A stretch of DNA of 64,000 bases from Harmonia axyridis (GCF_914767665.1 NC_059508.1:7874001-7938000); one strand, 5' to 3'. Positions 1 through 10,847 are shown, counted from the first letter of the stretch. The notes: a model not told the origin generated them from the letters alone. Numbers and translations: made by a program.

Positions 1-539
1 TACTTTCTGTGTATGGTATATTCCTTCGAGACTCTTTGTTATTTTTTATCAACAATAAACATTTATTTGGAAAACATAGATCAGGACAACAATAACAGGC
101 CAATTGAAAATTCTCTGTCTACCATAATAAAACACATTTTTTTAGCAAAATTCGATTTTATTATTCAACATAGTTGCCCTCGAAGGCGATACAGCGATTA
201 CAGCTATCTTCCAACTTTTCGATACCATTTTTGTAGTACGATTTGTCGTTCTCTTCGAAATAGGCCTCAGTTCCTGCGATTACTTCTTCATTGGCGCTAA
301 ATTCCTTTCCAGTGAGTATTCTTTTGAAGTCTGAGAACAGGAAAAAGTCGCTAGGGGCCAGATCTGGCGAATACGGTGGATGCAGATACAATTAATGCAA
401 TTCTGCCATTGTTTACATTGATTCGTGACACGGCGCATTGTCTTGATGACACAGCACCTTTTTTTCTTCAAATAGGGAAGATTATGAGCTCGCGCGACAC
501 CCATTTTGCATGTACAAATATTCGTGAATGATATGATGT

Positions 540-966
540 AGCGGGTTTTCACCATAATTTGACCCCCCTTCAACTTTGTTACTAAAAGAGGTACAAAATA
601 ATGTTTTCACAAAAAGGGCATTTTGAGTTATTGCAGCCTACCACTTGAAAACTGATTACTGAGCATGCTAGGTGGTTCTTAAAATTTGAAACTCTGTGGT
701 ACTCAGAATAGGAGAGATAGACGAAACATATGTTATATATTCGAAATCAGGGGAAAAAGGGCTAGTCAAATATAGAAAAATATACAGGGTGTTCCATTTG
801 AAAAAATGAAGTTGCATGCAATATGTTGCCCACTCTGTATATATTTAATTTTTTGAAATCATTTTAGAAAACACTATTCGATTTCGTGAAACTTTAGTTG
901 AAAACATTTTTTTGTACCTCTTTTAGTTACAAAGTTAAAGGGGGGGTCAAATTAAGGTGAAAAACA
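540..966. mobile_element. Long-TIR MITE inserted in mariner copy A
   Basis: About 65 bp at the left end (from GCGGGTTTTCACC, then a run of C and CTAAAAGAGGTAC) is repeated in inverted orientation at the right end (GTACCTCTTTTAG, a run of G, then GGTGAAAAAC), at roughly 85 percent identity. The interior has no coding potential. It carries a small inverted pair, TATACAGGGTGTTCC at about 782 and CACTCTGTATATA at about 831. The surrounding mariner is continuous on either side when compared with the copy at 30.6 kb, which proves a discrete insertion. The target duplication is not clear, perhaps GTA/AC. Superfamily not determined. Confidence 0.75.
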
Positions 967-1405
967 CATGTTCAGATGATATCTTCTGCTATCTCGATCA
1001 ACTGCACTTTACGGTCATTCAAATTAATTTTGTGATTATTTTTGATTTTTTCGTCGGTGACAGCCTCTTTTGGGCGTCCACTGCGTTCATCCTCTTCAGT
1101 GCTCATTTTACCACATTTAAACTTAGCATACTAATCAATGATGGTTGATTTTCCTGGTTCAGACCCAAGAAACTCTTCATCAAGCCGAGATTCTGTTCCA
1201 ACAGTTTTTTTTTTCCTTAGAAAAGTTATATTTGATCATCACACGAAAGTTTTTTTTTCCATCTCTTTTCAAATAACAGAAGTAGCTACACTCACAACGC
1301 CATATCTCACAAACTTATTGTCGGACTGCTGTCAAATTTTGACATGTATCGTTTGAAGGTTGGTACTAACTAAAAATCATATTTGTTGAATCATAGCGAT
1401 AAGAA

Positions 1406-1870
1406 CTATTTCGATTTAGAGAAAACCAGGGTGTATCCACATTTACCACAATAGTGCCTGTCTTCCATGGCTGCCATGAAGACTCCAGCTCCACACTGTT
1501 GACTAGGGCATTCACGTCTAAGTCTGGGAATCTTTCCACTGTAGTCAACTTTGTAAAAGTTAAGAACGGGCATCTTGACCTTCTTCTTCTTATGTTTGAT
1601 TTTTTTGGGAGTGGAGTAATTCTTCTTCTTGCGTTTCTTAGCTCCTTCCCTCAACCTAAGCACCAAGTGCAAGGTCGACTCCTTCTGAATGTTGTAGTCT
1701 GAAAGAGTTCTGCCATCTTCCAATTGTTTACAGGCAAAGATCAATCTTTGCTGATCTGGAGGAATTCCCTCCTTATGTTGAATCTTAGCCTTGACATTTT
1801 CAATAGTATCTGAGGGCTCGACCTCAAGAGTGATGGTCTTGCCCGTTAGGATTTTGACGAAAATCTGCAT
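1406..1870 (-). pseudogene. RpS27A: Ubiquitin-40S ribosomal protein S27a retrocopy
   Basis: An intronless 154-codon open frame. Residues 1-76 are ubiquitin and 77-154 are ribosomal protein S27a, which is normally made as a fusion and cut after the ubiquitin GG. The Lys-rich linker (77-99) and the zinc finger with four cysteines (C121, C126, C141, C144) are present. Differences from the near-invariant ubiquitin sequence are T7I, D32H, G47C and G75E, so the LRLRGG cleavage tail reads LRLREG. The S27a part carries several substitutions and stops about two residues early. The copy lies within mariner A, whose sequence resumes on both sides (AAAATCATAT on the left, ATGGATTTAATACTAGC on the right), which shows insertion of a processed copy. 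No poly(A) tract or clear target duplication remains. Translation of a product cannot be excluded, but a conserved parental function is unlikely. Confidence 0.88.
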
Positions 1871-1953
1871 AGTAGGGTCTTATTTTCACACCACCCTGCA
1901 CTTTAGAAAATACTATGGCCGACTTGTGACATGTAGATATGGATTTAATACTA

Positions 1954-2766
1954 GCACCAATAAAAAGAATTTGTGGACTGTTATAAAACATTTCATCAAT
2001 CAAATTGCTGCCTGGTTTAAAACTATGCAGATTAAGAATTTCTGACTTGGTTTAGTTTTTGACGGGTTTTCATTTCAGTTGGATGATTTGATTTTGGCTT
2101 TTTGATTTCGTGAGTTTGATTTTCAGGCTTGAATGATTTGAATTCGCTGTATTCGAAAACGACTGAACTGTCGCCAATGAAAATTTCTGTCATTCAATTT
2201 TCTGTATTGACCCTCCAATGGGAAACCGACAAAACCCATAAGGATGCTCGTTACAGAACTTAGCGAGTTAGAATTTTCCATGCTTGCTTGGAATTGAAAT
2301 GAAATATCCCGTATAACTGCTCAGTTTTAGTATTGTTTGCTTCGCGAAAGTTCGATATTAAAACTGCAGTTAAACTCCGTAGCCAACACACTCTCCTACG
2401 ATTTATATTTGATAAATTATTTATACAGACGGTTCGTTGATCGTCAACCTTCTTCCATTATTCAAGTGAAAGATAAATTCAATCTCCTTGGAGTATTCAC
2501 GTTTTTCTGTGGGAAATTTCTGGGGGTGCTTTTTCATGTTTCTACCATCGGAGAAATTTCAGAGGATTCAAAGGAGTGGAAATAAGGGAATCTCTTAGAG
2601 CGACAGAGGACCGAATCTATTCTGGAACCAAATATTTCTCTTCCCAGCAGAAATCCAGCGATTTCGTAAAATAACGCAAGATTTTATGGTCCTAGGACAT
2701 CTGTTTTCTGTACAAATTAAGATTAAATTGAGTTGGGGTAGTCTACAATCTGAACAACCCATATGG
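1954..2766. other. Unassigned AT-rich stretch
   Basis: No recognisable coding region, transposon or structured RNA. A short frame at 2337-2585 has no family signature. Probably host non-coding DNA or very old repeat. Confidence 0.5.
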
Positions 2767-2985
2767 AAGGTAATAGATACTCAAGGATCTAAGACAAAAA
2801 CCTTAAAAAATTCAAATATATCCTACATTATCTGACCTACTGTTAGAAACCATTTATTATGTGTTAAACGTTCGAACTATATCAAATCTATTGCTTGGGT
2901 TCTTCATTTTTTGTATTCAACCATCTCACACAATAATCAAGAGAGGAACAAATCACTGATCTGTATAATTATTGATAATCTGTGA
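2767..2985 (+). repeat. Diverged direct repeat, left copy (flanks mariner B)
   Basis: The block starting GGAAGGTAATAGATACTC recurs at 4206-4378 (AGAAGGTAATGAATGCTC). Shared landmarks in the same order are CTCAAGGATCTAAGACAAAA, then CAACCATCTCACA versus CAACCACCTCACA, then AATAATCAA and AGAGG. The spacing differs by small indels. The two copies bracket the mariner at 2998-4205. Confidence 0.7.
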
Positions 2986-2997
2986 AAATATTTCACT

Positions 2998-4205
2998 ATA
3001 TATTGATGATAAATCTCGGAACTGATCCACAGATGGCGGTGCTAATATTAAATCCATATGATTTTTAATTAGTACTAACCTTCAAACGATACGTGTCAAA
3101 ATTTGACAGCAGTCCGACCATTAGTTTGTGAGATATTGCGTTGTAAGTGTAGCTACTTTTGTTATTTGCAAAAAGATGGAAAAAGAGAATTTCGCGTAAT
3201 GATAAAATATTGCTTTTTGAAGGGAAAAAATACAGTTGAAGCAGAATCTTGGCTTGATGAAGAGTTTCCGGGGTCTGCACCAGGAAAATCAATTGGTATG
3301 CTGAGTTTTAACGTGGTGAAATGAGAACCGAAGACGATGAAAGCAGTGGATGCCCAAAAGAGGTTGTCACCGACGAAAAAACCAAAAATGTTCACAAAAT
3401 AATTTCGAATAACTGTAAAGTGGAGTTGATCGAGAAGACATTGTGAAGATATAATTTGAACGTGTACATCATATCATTCACGAATATTTGACATGAGAAA
3501 ACTGTGTGCAAAATGGGAGCCGCGCGAGCTCACAATCGATCTAAAGCGACAACATGTCAATGATTCTGAGCAGTGTTGGAAGCTGTTTAAGTGAAATTTT
3601 GCTTCGATATGTGACAATGGATGAAACATGGCTCCATCATTTCACTCCGGAGTCCAATCGACAGTCAGCTGGTAAGGTTATGGCACCACTATTCTGGGAT
3701 GGACAAGGTCTAATATTCATTGATTACCTCCAAAAGGGCCGGACCAATAACAGCGATTATTATACAGCGTTACTGGATCGTTCAAATGATGAAATCGTTA
3801 AAAAACGGACCCATTTGAAGAAAAAAAAGGCGCTGTGTCATCAAGACCATGCACCATGTCACGAATCAATGAAAACAATAGCAAAATTGCATACATTGGG
3901 CTTCGTATTGCTTCCACATCCACCGTATTCGCCAGATCTGGCCCCCAGCGACTTTTTCCTGTTCTCAGACCTCAAAATAATGCTCGCTGGAAAGAAATTT
4001 AGCGCTAATGAAGAAGTAATCGCCGAAACTGCATCCTATTATGAAGCGAAAGACAAATTGTACTTCAAAAATGGTATCGAAAAGTTGGAAGATCGCTATA
4101 ATCGCTGTATCGCCCTCGAATGCAACTACGTTGAATAATAAAATCGAATTTAGCCAAAAAAAATGTGTTCTACTATGTAGACTAGGGTCTTTTCATTTGA
4201 CCTGT
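2998..4205 (+). mobile_element. irritans-type mariner copy B, full length but frameshifted
   Basis: Both ends are recognisable. The left TIR is diverged around 2998-3025, and the right TIR ends GACCTGTTA near 4205. The N-terminal region reads in 3103-3324 (motifs FRVMIKYCFLKGKNTVEA and FPGSAPGKS), then shifts frame. The C-terminal catalytic part reads in 3554-4138 with all three aspartates: VTMDETW, CHQDHAPCH and LAPSDFFLF (D34D spacing). About 17 codons are missing between NRQS and AGKVM. Several frameshifts lie between 3324 and 3554. It is non-autonomous and inactive, but it is the copy that best preserves catalytic residues of this subfamily here. Confidence 0.9.
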
Positions 4206-4378
4206 TATAGAAGGTAATGAATGCTCAAGGATCTAAGACAAAAACTTGAAAAAATACCTATGGAAACAACCGTTCAGACTATAGTCAACCTTTTGTAAGG
4301 GGTTTTCATTTCTAAAATCAACCACCTCACAATAATCAATAGAGGTTCAAATCACGGATCAGGAAAATTATAGACAAT
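4206..4378 (+). repeat. Diverged direct repeat, right copy (flanks mariner B)
   Basis: Partner of 2767-2985. It begins immediately at the right TA of mariner B, and is followed by another, older mariner 5' remnant. The order repeat-mariner-repeat-mariner suggests a tandem duplication of a repeat-plus-mariner unit rather than a chance insertion. Confidence 0.65.
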
Positions 4379-4454
4379 AAGACAATAAGTTTCAGGCAGA
4401 AGTACAGAGAGTTCCATACCACTATTTTTCATTGAAACCAGTTCCAAAAAGAGC

Positions 4455-4610
4455 CTATCAAAATTTAGAAACATAGAGTTATTTTGTACATCTGTTGTTG
4501 TTTGCAAAATAGAAAAAGACGAGTTTTGTGTATTGATAAAACACTGTTTTTCGATGAAAAAAATACTGTGCAATTCAATAGCATTAACAACAATTCTCAA
4601 ATACAAATCT
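4455..4610 (+). mobile_element. Old irritans mariner 5' remnant
   Basis: The reading frame from 4484 aligns with the N-terminus of the transposase in copy B: the stretch around IDKTLFFDEKNTVQF corresponds to IKYCFLKGKNTVEA. The upstream TTTGCAAAATAGAAAAAGA also matches TTTGCAAAAAGATGGAAAAA. Sequence beyond about 4610 is no longer alignable by eye. It is far more diverged than copies A-C. Confidence 0.6.
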
Positions 4611-5439
4611 ACTCAAGATTATTTTCAAATCGAACAAAATACTCAGCAGAAAAACTAATTAACCTTTCTACTAGACATTACTCACATCGTACACAACCAT
4701 AGTCAACAATACACAATATGGATAAATTAATATAACACCTACTCATATTGTATGGAATTAAAATCTGGGGGAGAAGGTGAATATGGTAGATAGCAGTTAA
4801 GATCTAAAGAAGAAAAGTAGTGATAGGAGTAGTATTGATTTCGTTCTAGGTCGAAAGGATCTAGGACCAAAATTATATATACCGTGGCCTGTTATTTCGA
4901 GCCGAAAGTATATAATTCGGCAAATTCTCTCTGAGAAACACAATTCAGTTTTTACTGGAAACCGTCAATCGAATCAATATTAGTGTACTCTCAAAGGCAC
5001 ATATCTTCAGCATTTCATTCAGATGTTGCTTTCATTCCCGTGCATCATCTGAACATAACAGAACGTCAAGACTTCACGTGTTCCACTGAATGATCACTGA
5101 TTATAACAGGTCTGCCTACTGGTACAAACTGAATCAATTAACACTAACTAACACACATGAAGAATGGAGAACCAATTAAACTGAATACAGATCAAAGGGG
5201 ACCCTGTCCATAATAAACTAACTTGGGCTCAAATCTGATCAGGTTACGTTTATCAGCAAGTGTTGATACCTTTGTGGGGACAGCATACAATGAGATGGAG
5301 AGCAACTTAATCAGAATAATCAAATTTCTGGGTGAAGATACGCTTCATTGGAAGTATCAGCTTGTGAGCCGAATTCTCTTCATCAGAAGGAATTTTTAAG
5401 GAACTCCCATCGATGGATCTCAATTGTCAATGATGAAGG
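4611..5439. other. Unassigned AT-rich stretch
   Basis: I see no gene, transposon motif or repeat. No open frame over about 60 codons with recognisable content. Confidence 0.45.
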
Positions 5440-5980
5440 TGTTTGTAGTTGCAACATAGGTTCCAATGCTCCTATATGTTATTGAAGACCGCTTGCAGAG
5501 TGTTATAAACATAATTCATTTTTGACCAGAATACTGCATCAAGAAAGGCAAAAATATTGTGTTCATTACGATAATCTCCAGCAATGGAAATCAGGGTAGG
5601 CTTCTGCATTGATGATCGAATCAAATTCTCTGCTTTGGGATAATGCTCTACATTTCATGAGAGGGGCCCAATGCATTGTATCATGAGCTACTGAACCGAC
5701 TGAAACAATCCTGGACGGTTGTATTGTAAGTAATTGATGCATTTCAGTCAAGCATTGAGAGGACCACAACACGATAAAGTGATTTTGCAGCGTGACTAGG
5801 CCTGTTAGAGCATACTTACTTGGAAGCATTCAAACGGTAAGTTCTTCCCTACCTGAGGCCAGATTCTGCAGGACTTTCTGTCTCCATCACCTATTTCGAT
5901 CAATGGCGAAGGTATAGACTTATCGGCATTTTTTGTTTGAGTGAAGTGGAACGTTGGCTTGATTCGTAGAATGAGTAAAA
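5440..5980 (+). mobile_element. Heavily decayed mellifera/mauritiana-like mariner remnant
   Basis: No open frame remains, but ordered nucleotide landmarks match the copies at 19, 35 and 46 kb. GTTCATTACGATAATC (about 5558) marks the first catalytic region (WVHYDNP). ATTTCAGTCAAGCATTGA (about 5741) is the segment coding RLSRAL. ATAAAGTGATTTTGCAGC (about 5772) precedes the second aspartate. GATCAATGGC (about 5897) follows the third. Many indels lie between. The minus-strand frame over 5566-5829 is a shadow of this remnant. Confidence 0.6.
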
Positions 5981-6060
5981 TGAGTTTTTTTTATGTTGGA
6001 AAGGAGGAAGATAGTAGTAGATTGCGATGAAAAACTCGATACAAGTTTAAGACGTTTATT

Positions 6061-6463
6061 ATACAGGGTGAGTCAATAGTTCTCGATCAGTCGATAATTC
6101 TTGTGAATTTTGGGCTAGGATAATGATATAGCATAAGCTTAAATTATTTTTGACTTTACAAGCTGGTCCGAAAGTAGTGAAACACCATAATACCCTGCTT
6201 TATTTTTTTTTTAATGTAATGCTCAATTTTCATTTCATACTCATAATCTCCATGAAATTCTGCTTTCGAAATACACCACTTGTCATCATTAATCTGTGGT
6301 ACTTTTTGACGTAGATCATCAATTTCAAAAAATTTTATGGTTATAAAGGCTTAAACTGAAGATCATATTTCAAAAACCATTCGAGATAATTGTACGATTA
6401 ATTTTTTTATTAAATTCCCGAGAAGTTTGCACGTCTTCTGCAAATTTACTCACCACTCTATAT
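6061..6463. mobile_element. Short MITE with CAGGGTG-type ends
   Basis: The left end TATACAGGGTGAGTCAATAG and the inverted right end (TATAGAGTGGTGAGTAAAT read on the minus strand near 6445-6463) form a diverged terminal repeat next to TA. The interior is AT-rich and non-coding. It resembles the ends of the palindromic elements at 55 and 61 kb only in the terminal motif. Confidence 0.45.
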
Positions 6464-7721
6464 GTGGTCCGAATGATCTTCAAAGACTGTCAATAAGTTC
6501 ATGTTTTCACAAGGCATGTCCTTTTAGAAATTTTAGATTGTTTAGACATGTTGTGCCTAGCATGAACAATTGTCAAAATGCTTCGCACTTCATATTTTGG
6601 ACTGTGGCTGAATGTATATTTTTCAAGCATATAATTTCTGAGGGATGATATTGCTCAACTCTACTTGATACCTACTTGATAAGCCAAATCAAAGAAATCG
6701 TCAAAATATTTGGGAACATTCATTTTGATGAAATGAAAAATAGACTACATGAAAAAACAGAAACATAGTCTGAATTCTCTTGAGGAATTCATCTGAAAAA
6801 GTCTCATCGATGTCTACCGGTCATATGATTCGCTCAAATGTCTGCAAACTTTTTCAAATCAAACCGCACCTCATTTCAATCATGTTGAAATTATTAAAAA
6901 AGTTTTCAGTCATCTGAGCAGATTGTATGAGCGATAGTGATCAGAATTTTCCAGCTGAAAATATGCAGTCATTTCGAACTCCTTTCAAATTTGTCTACAA
7001 CGGCAATAACTGAATAATGTCTTTTATAAATTCTTTTCAAATTGTATCATTCCTATTGGAAAGACCGCAACTGCTGAAAAGCAGGATACATTTCGGTGAT
7101 ACTCCATATAAAATGCCTACTGAATAATATCGACTGTGAAGATGCACAAGATACGTAATAATGAATTTATTTCGTCTAGAGCATCATCTGTAACAGAATT
7201 CATCCCATATTCCTTCCTTTCCGCAGTTGGCCGAAATTAGTTTCGCTGAATTCGTTATGGAGATTAATGCATCCTAACTGGAGATTTGATGCGGTAAACA
7301 TTTTAGTGGATGAATTTTTTGTTTGCCATTAGGTTTTTTCATTCGTGAACAGGAGAATTATGGGTTACACCGTTTGTAGTTTTCAAAGTGAACGGTAAAT
7401 TGATTAATTGAGGTAATGGCTTGTTTTCAGTTCTGGTGTTTCAGTTTTACAGAATTGGAGTACTTTACTATTTAATCGAACTTCGGTACATGGGATTAAG
7501 CTGACCGATTTGTTATGAAACACGGAATAATCTGATTTTCCACCATGTAATCTTCAACAAAAAATAACACACCGAATCATTTCGATATTTTCAGCTCAAA
7601 ATACCGTCCCAAAAATTGTCCACTGGTTTGAGATGTGCATGGCTCGAAGGCCAATTGATTTAATAACAACTATAAGTGGTGAACAAATAAGTACAATATT
7701 ATCTTTTTTATATGAAGAAAA
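6464..7721. other. Unassigned AT-rich stretch
   Basis: Nothing recognisable. Short frames such as 6427-6648 lack any family motif and overlap the MITE end. Confidence 0.45.
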
Positions 7722-9311
7722 TACACTGATCAACAATTGCTAGGGATCACTTATGAACTTCTCTTCATTTGTATTTTTTTCAAGTTATCTCCTGAATATC
7801 TGTACATTATATGTTCTCTAAGGAAAAAGTAAGATGTTTTGAGTTGATTATATCAAAGTCTTCCTCACTTCATCTGCTCTTGTTCACAAAATCGATTATT
7901 ATCTGTAGGCTGTTACAGGTAGAGTGAAAAGCAATGTGGTATTTGTTATTAAATCTGTTTTTTTCTCGCGTTCAAACACATAAGGTGACAATAATTGAAG
8001 AAATGAGAACAATATCAGCTTATCAGTCATGCCGAGAAGACGTTTGGCTCCTGTGCAACTGGACCAAATCATACGGTGGATACAGGAAGGTTTGTCCCAG
8101 CGAGAAGTGTCCCGGTGGTTGAATGTTTCGCAAAGTGTCGTGAGTCGGGCTTGGAATAGGTTCATCCAAAACGACTCAGTAGCTTTTGTTCATGGGGGAG
8201 GTCGGCAGCGCAGTACAACAGCTGCCCAAGATCGTCTTTTGATCCTCAATGCTAGGAGAAATCCCACTTACCCGGCGACGCGGCTCAATAGCTCACTGAG
8301 AGTTGCAACAGGAGTTCTAATTTCGAACCAGACTGTAAGACGACGACTACATGTTCGTGGTTTGAGAGCACGTAGGAGGATACAACATCCCCGTTTGAAT
8401 AGGGAACACCGGGTTCATCGACGCCAATGGGCTGAGGAGCACCGCAATTGGACACTTGAAGATTGGAGCCGATGTTTATTTACGGATGAGTCTAGATTTC
8501 GTTTGGTCAACTCCGATGGACGTATTCTTGCTTGGAGGGAAAGAGGTCGAAGGTATGCAGAACAGTTTATGGTACCCACAACAGCTTTTGGCGGAGGTTC
8601 TATATGTGTATGGGGAAACATTTGTTTGAATCAACGCACAGAGTTGGTTGTTCTGCAGAACACCACTATGACCAGCCAGAGATATCACGATATGATTATT
8701 GAACCCATAATTGTTCCGTTTGCGGCTGCCGTGGGCGAGAATTTCATTTTAAATGACATAATGCCCGTCCACACCGTAGTCGTCTTGTTAATGAAGCGCT
8801 AGAAACTCATGCTATTGATAGGATGGACTGGCCAGCTCGCTCTCCAGACATGAATTGCATCGAACATGTCTGGTCTGAGATGTCTAGACAATTGTCAACC
8901 TTAGAACAACCGATCAATAACCTGGAGGACCTTTCTAACGCTTTACGGGATATTTGGACGAATTTGCCCCAAAATTTTATGAATCGTTCGATCGAAAGTA
9001 TGCCTCGTAAGGTAGAATGCTTGAGACGAGCTCGTGGGGGACCAACTAGGTACTAGCTTAACCGAAACTTCAGCCTTCTTGTGGTATCATCATAAAATTT
9101 TCATGTTATTCAAACACAGAATTTTGAGTGTTTCTAATAAAGTCTTTTTTTCTCTCCAACTTTTAATTTTTTCATTCTTTTCTCAAGTGAACCATATTAT
9201 CAACTGAAAATACTCTGATATCTGACTAAATTTATAATCTTGGAGCGAATATTTCAGAAATAAATTCAGAACAAGTACCTAAGTGATCCCTATCAATTGT
9301 TGAGCAGTGGA
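7722..9311 (+). mobile_element. Tc1-family element with both TIRs, best preserved here
   Basis: The ends form an imperfect TIR of about 30-35 bp: left CACTGATCAACAATTGCTAG GGATCACTTA (from 7724), and right the reverse complement CACTGCTCAACAATTGATAG GGATCACTTA (to about 9310). A left TA is visible (AAAATA); the right one is mutated. About 300 bp of 5' leader and 240 bp of 3' leader surround one transposase gene. Length about 1.6 kb, typical of Tc1 elements. Damage is limited, so it probably arrived more recently than the mariners around it. Confidence 0.88.
8029..9056 (+). pseudogene. Tc1-type DD34E transposase, one frameshift
   Basis: Cut-and-paste transposase, acting in the nucleus on the element's own TIRs. 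The first frame (8029-8802) carries an N-terminal helix-turn-helix (about residues 10-50, LSQREVSRWLNVSQSVVSR), an Arg-rich second DNA-binding part (about 90-130), and the first catalytic Asp at residue 153 (FTDESRF). The second Asp is at about residue 243, just where the frame breaks (near 8757). The reading then continues in another frame from about 8765, with WPARSPDMN and IEHVW carrying the catalytic Glu, and ends at 9056 with RRARGGPTRY, a normal Tc1 C-terminus. The spacing from second Asp to Glu is 34 residues once the shift is allowed for. ATG at 8029 is chosen because MPRRR is the usual family start. Confidence 0.9.
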
Positions 9312-9359
9312 TTTACTGTTACCGACTCAATATATGTAAATATTCTTTTGAGATCAATA

Positions 9360-10200
9360 CAAAAAATTATCAACGTCAAACAAAAACCATGATTGTGTAG
9401 ATGTAATCTCAAAAGGAATGCTGATGCCACTACTCATCGTACGGCAGCTTTGGCCTTGGTTTTTCTTGCTGCTGAATACTGTTATTCTTTTTGGTTCAAT
9501 TGTCCTTATGTTGATATAATTGATGCACAGCTTAACGTTTCTATGAGAATTATCAGTGGAACTATTAGATCTACACCTTCACATTGGTTACCAGTGTTAT
9601 CAGATATACTTCCGTCTCATATTCGTAGACAAGTCTCAGTCAACCACAACCAGATTAAAATCTGGCAAACCTTCATGAATTAATACTTTCCTACAATCTA
9701 ATGAAAGTAAGAAGGAAATTTGGCATTAGGAATGGAGTTCTTGTAATGTCGAAAATCTAATCGTTGATCTTTCAGAGAAAGTTCCAGGTTTCAATCTTCC
9801 TAGGATAATTTGTTGTATTTTGAATCGACATAGGACTGATTATGGTCGATGAAATGGTATGCTCTTCAAATTGCATTCTATTTAAAGCCCACTATGTAAG
9901 TGTGGTGGAGAAGACACCATTGACCAATTGTCCAATTTATAAAATTCATGGTGGTTTCCAAGCTATCCATTCAGTTTCAGATTCTTTCTCAGAATGGATT
10001 GCTAACTACAAATCAATATAATGGAAACTAACATTTATAAGTGGTTCTTCTATTTCAGGTTCTTTAATTTTTTGTTTACAGATATAATTATGAAGTCATC
10101 AACCGTTGGTGAAGAGATAATATAGAAAAGGTTTCGTATTGAAGGAGCCCTTCAATATAAATATGTCAGCTTATTCTGTAAGCAAATACACAAACCTGAG
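9360..10200 (+). mobile_element. Non-LTR retrotransposon (LINE) 3' fragment, copy L1
   Basis: The frame 9393-9683 matches the region downstream of the reverse transcriptase in jockey/CR1-like ORF2 proteins: ALALVFLAAEYC, then LNVSMRIISGTIRSTP and LPVLSDILP. Further downstream, in broken frames (about 9820-10020), are the segments coding a C-x-C Zn-binding-like motif and CPIYKIHGGFQAIHSVSD. These are shared almost word for word with the minus-strand fragments at 57.1-57.7 and 59.3-60.06 kb. The 3' tail (CAATATAAATATGTCAGC, about 10153) also matches the 59.3 kb copy. 5'-truncated, as is normal for target-primed reverse transcription. Confidence 0.75.
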
Positions 10201-10471
10201 GTTTTTTTCTGTAGCCTTGTATCAATCATACTTTCAAATGTATAATACCCCGCTTACATTTCCTCTGCTTATACTGGAGTCTCAAAAACCGTGGATATTG
10301 CAAAATATTTTTACTCCACCTAATGAGTTGATTTTAGATGACTGAAGGAGTTAATCAATCTTGTTTTCGTCTCTACTAGTAGAATAATCAAAACAAAAGC
10401 TCTTCACGTTAAAATGCAATGGGACATCATGTCTGTTGAATGCTTGCCTCAATTGTTTGTTTGTCATAAAT
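10201..10471. other. Unassigned stretch
   Basis: No recognisable content between the LINE tail and the next retroelement-like frame. Confidence 0.4.
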
Positions 10472-10505
10472 TTAAAATATTGTCGTTTGTTCCAGGTGAG
10501 CTTCT

Positions 10506-10847
10506 TCAACAAACGCTAGTATCAGACGAGACTTTAGTAATTTGACGTAGGTAAGTCTCAACGCATTGTAGTATAATTGAGAGAATAGATGCTGCGAGTT
10601 CGGAGCTATTGTCACAAATGTTTTTGTCAACGTAGACTTGAAAAACACGTCGTTCGCTACGTTTATTCGTACTCTGGGGGATTTGAGTGAATAATGTATA
10701 GCCATTGACTTTGATGTCAGAGTATTCTGTTTCTCTGAGTAGGCTTTCATTGTTCAAGTTATTTGGGTCTTCCTCAATCAGTATATGACTTGTAGGAATT
10801 GAATAATCCATAACTAAGCAGTTTCGCCAACTATTTATTTGATCCAT
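10506..10847 (-). pseudogene. Possible LINE endonuclease fragment
   Basis: A 113-codon open frame. The middle (ESLLRETEYSDIKVNGYTLF, then about 20 residues, then VFQVYVDKNI) resembles the apurinic-like endonuclease of non-LTR ORF2 proteins, where a TE-W or TE-S motif is followed by GYxLxRQ and a GGVxIYVK block. The expected GGG block is altered. The frame overlaps another minus frame (10472-10750) with no signature. The assignment is an inference from a weak motif match; an orphan frame is the alternative. Confidence 0.3.

Larger units (their letters stand above)
95..1953 (-). mobile_element. irritans-type mariner copy A, split by two insertions
   Basis: A mariner (DNA transposon, TA target) read on the minus strand. 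Its 3' terminal repeat begins near 95 (AGGCCAATTGAAAA), and the transposase C-terminus reads through 161-391 with the third catalytic aspartate in the motif APSDFFLFSD. The N-terminal coding half resumes at about 967-1380. Two foreign blocks interrupt it: a long-TIR MITE (about 540-966) and an RpS27A retrocopy (about 1381-1935). After the retrocopy, 1936-1953 matches the mariner 5' flank seen again near 3040, 37590 and 48650; the outer 5' TIR is lost. The middle of the transposase is deleted. The family is known from Himar1-like irritans elements; subfamily assignment rests on close resemblance of the C-terminal motifs. Non-functional. Confidence 0.85.

Noticed and set aside
1406..1870. Active host ubiquitin-S27a gene
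   Set aside because: It is intronless, sits between two halves of a mariner leader, and has lost the conserved ubiquitin GG cleavage tail. Treated as a retrocopy.
5566..5829. Minus-strand 87-codon frame
   Set aside because: It is antisense to the ordered landmarks of a decayed mariner transposase.
8415..8688. Two minus-strand frames of about 70 codons
   Set aside because: Shadows of the Tc1 transposase gene on the plus strand.
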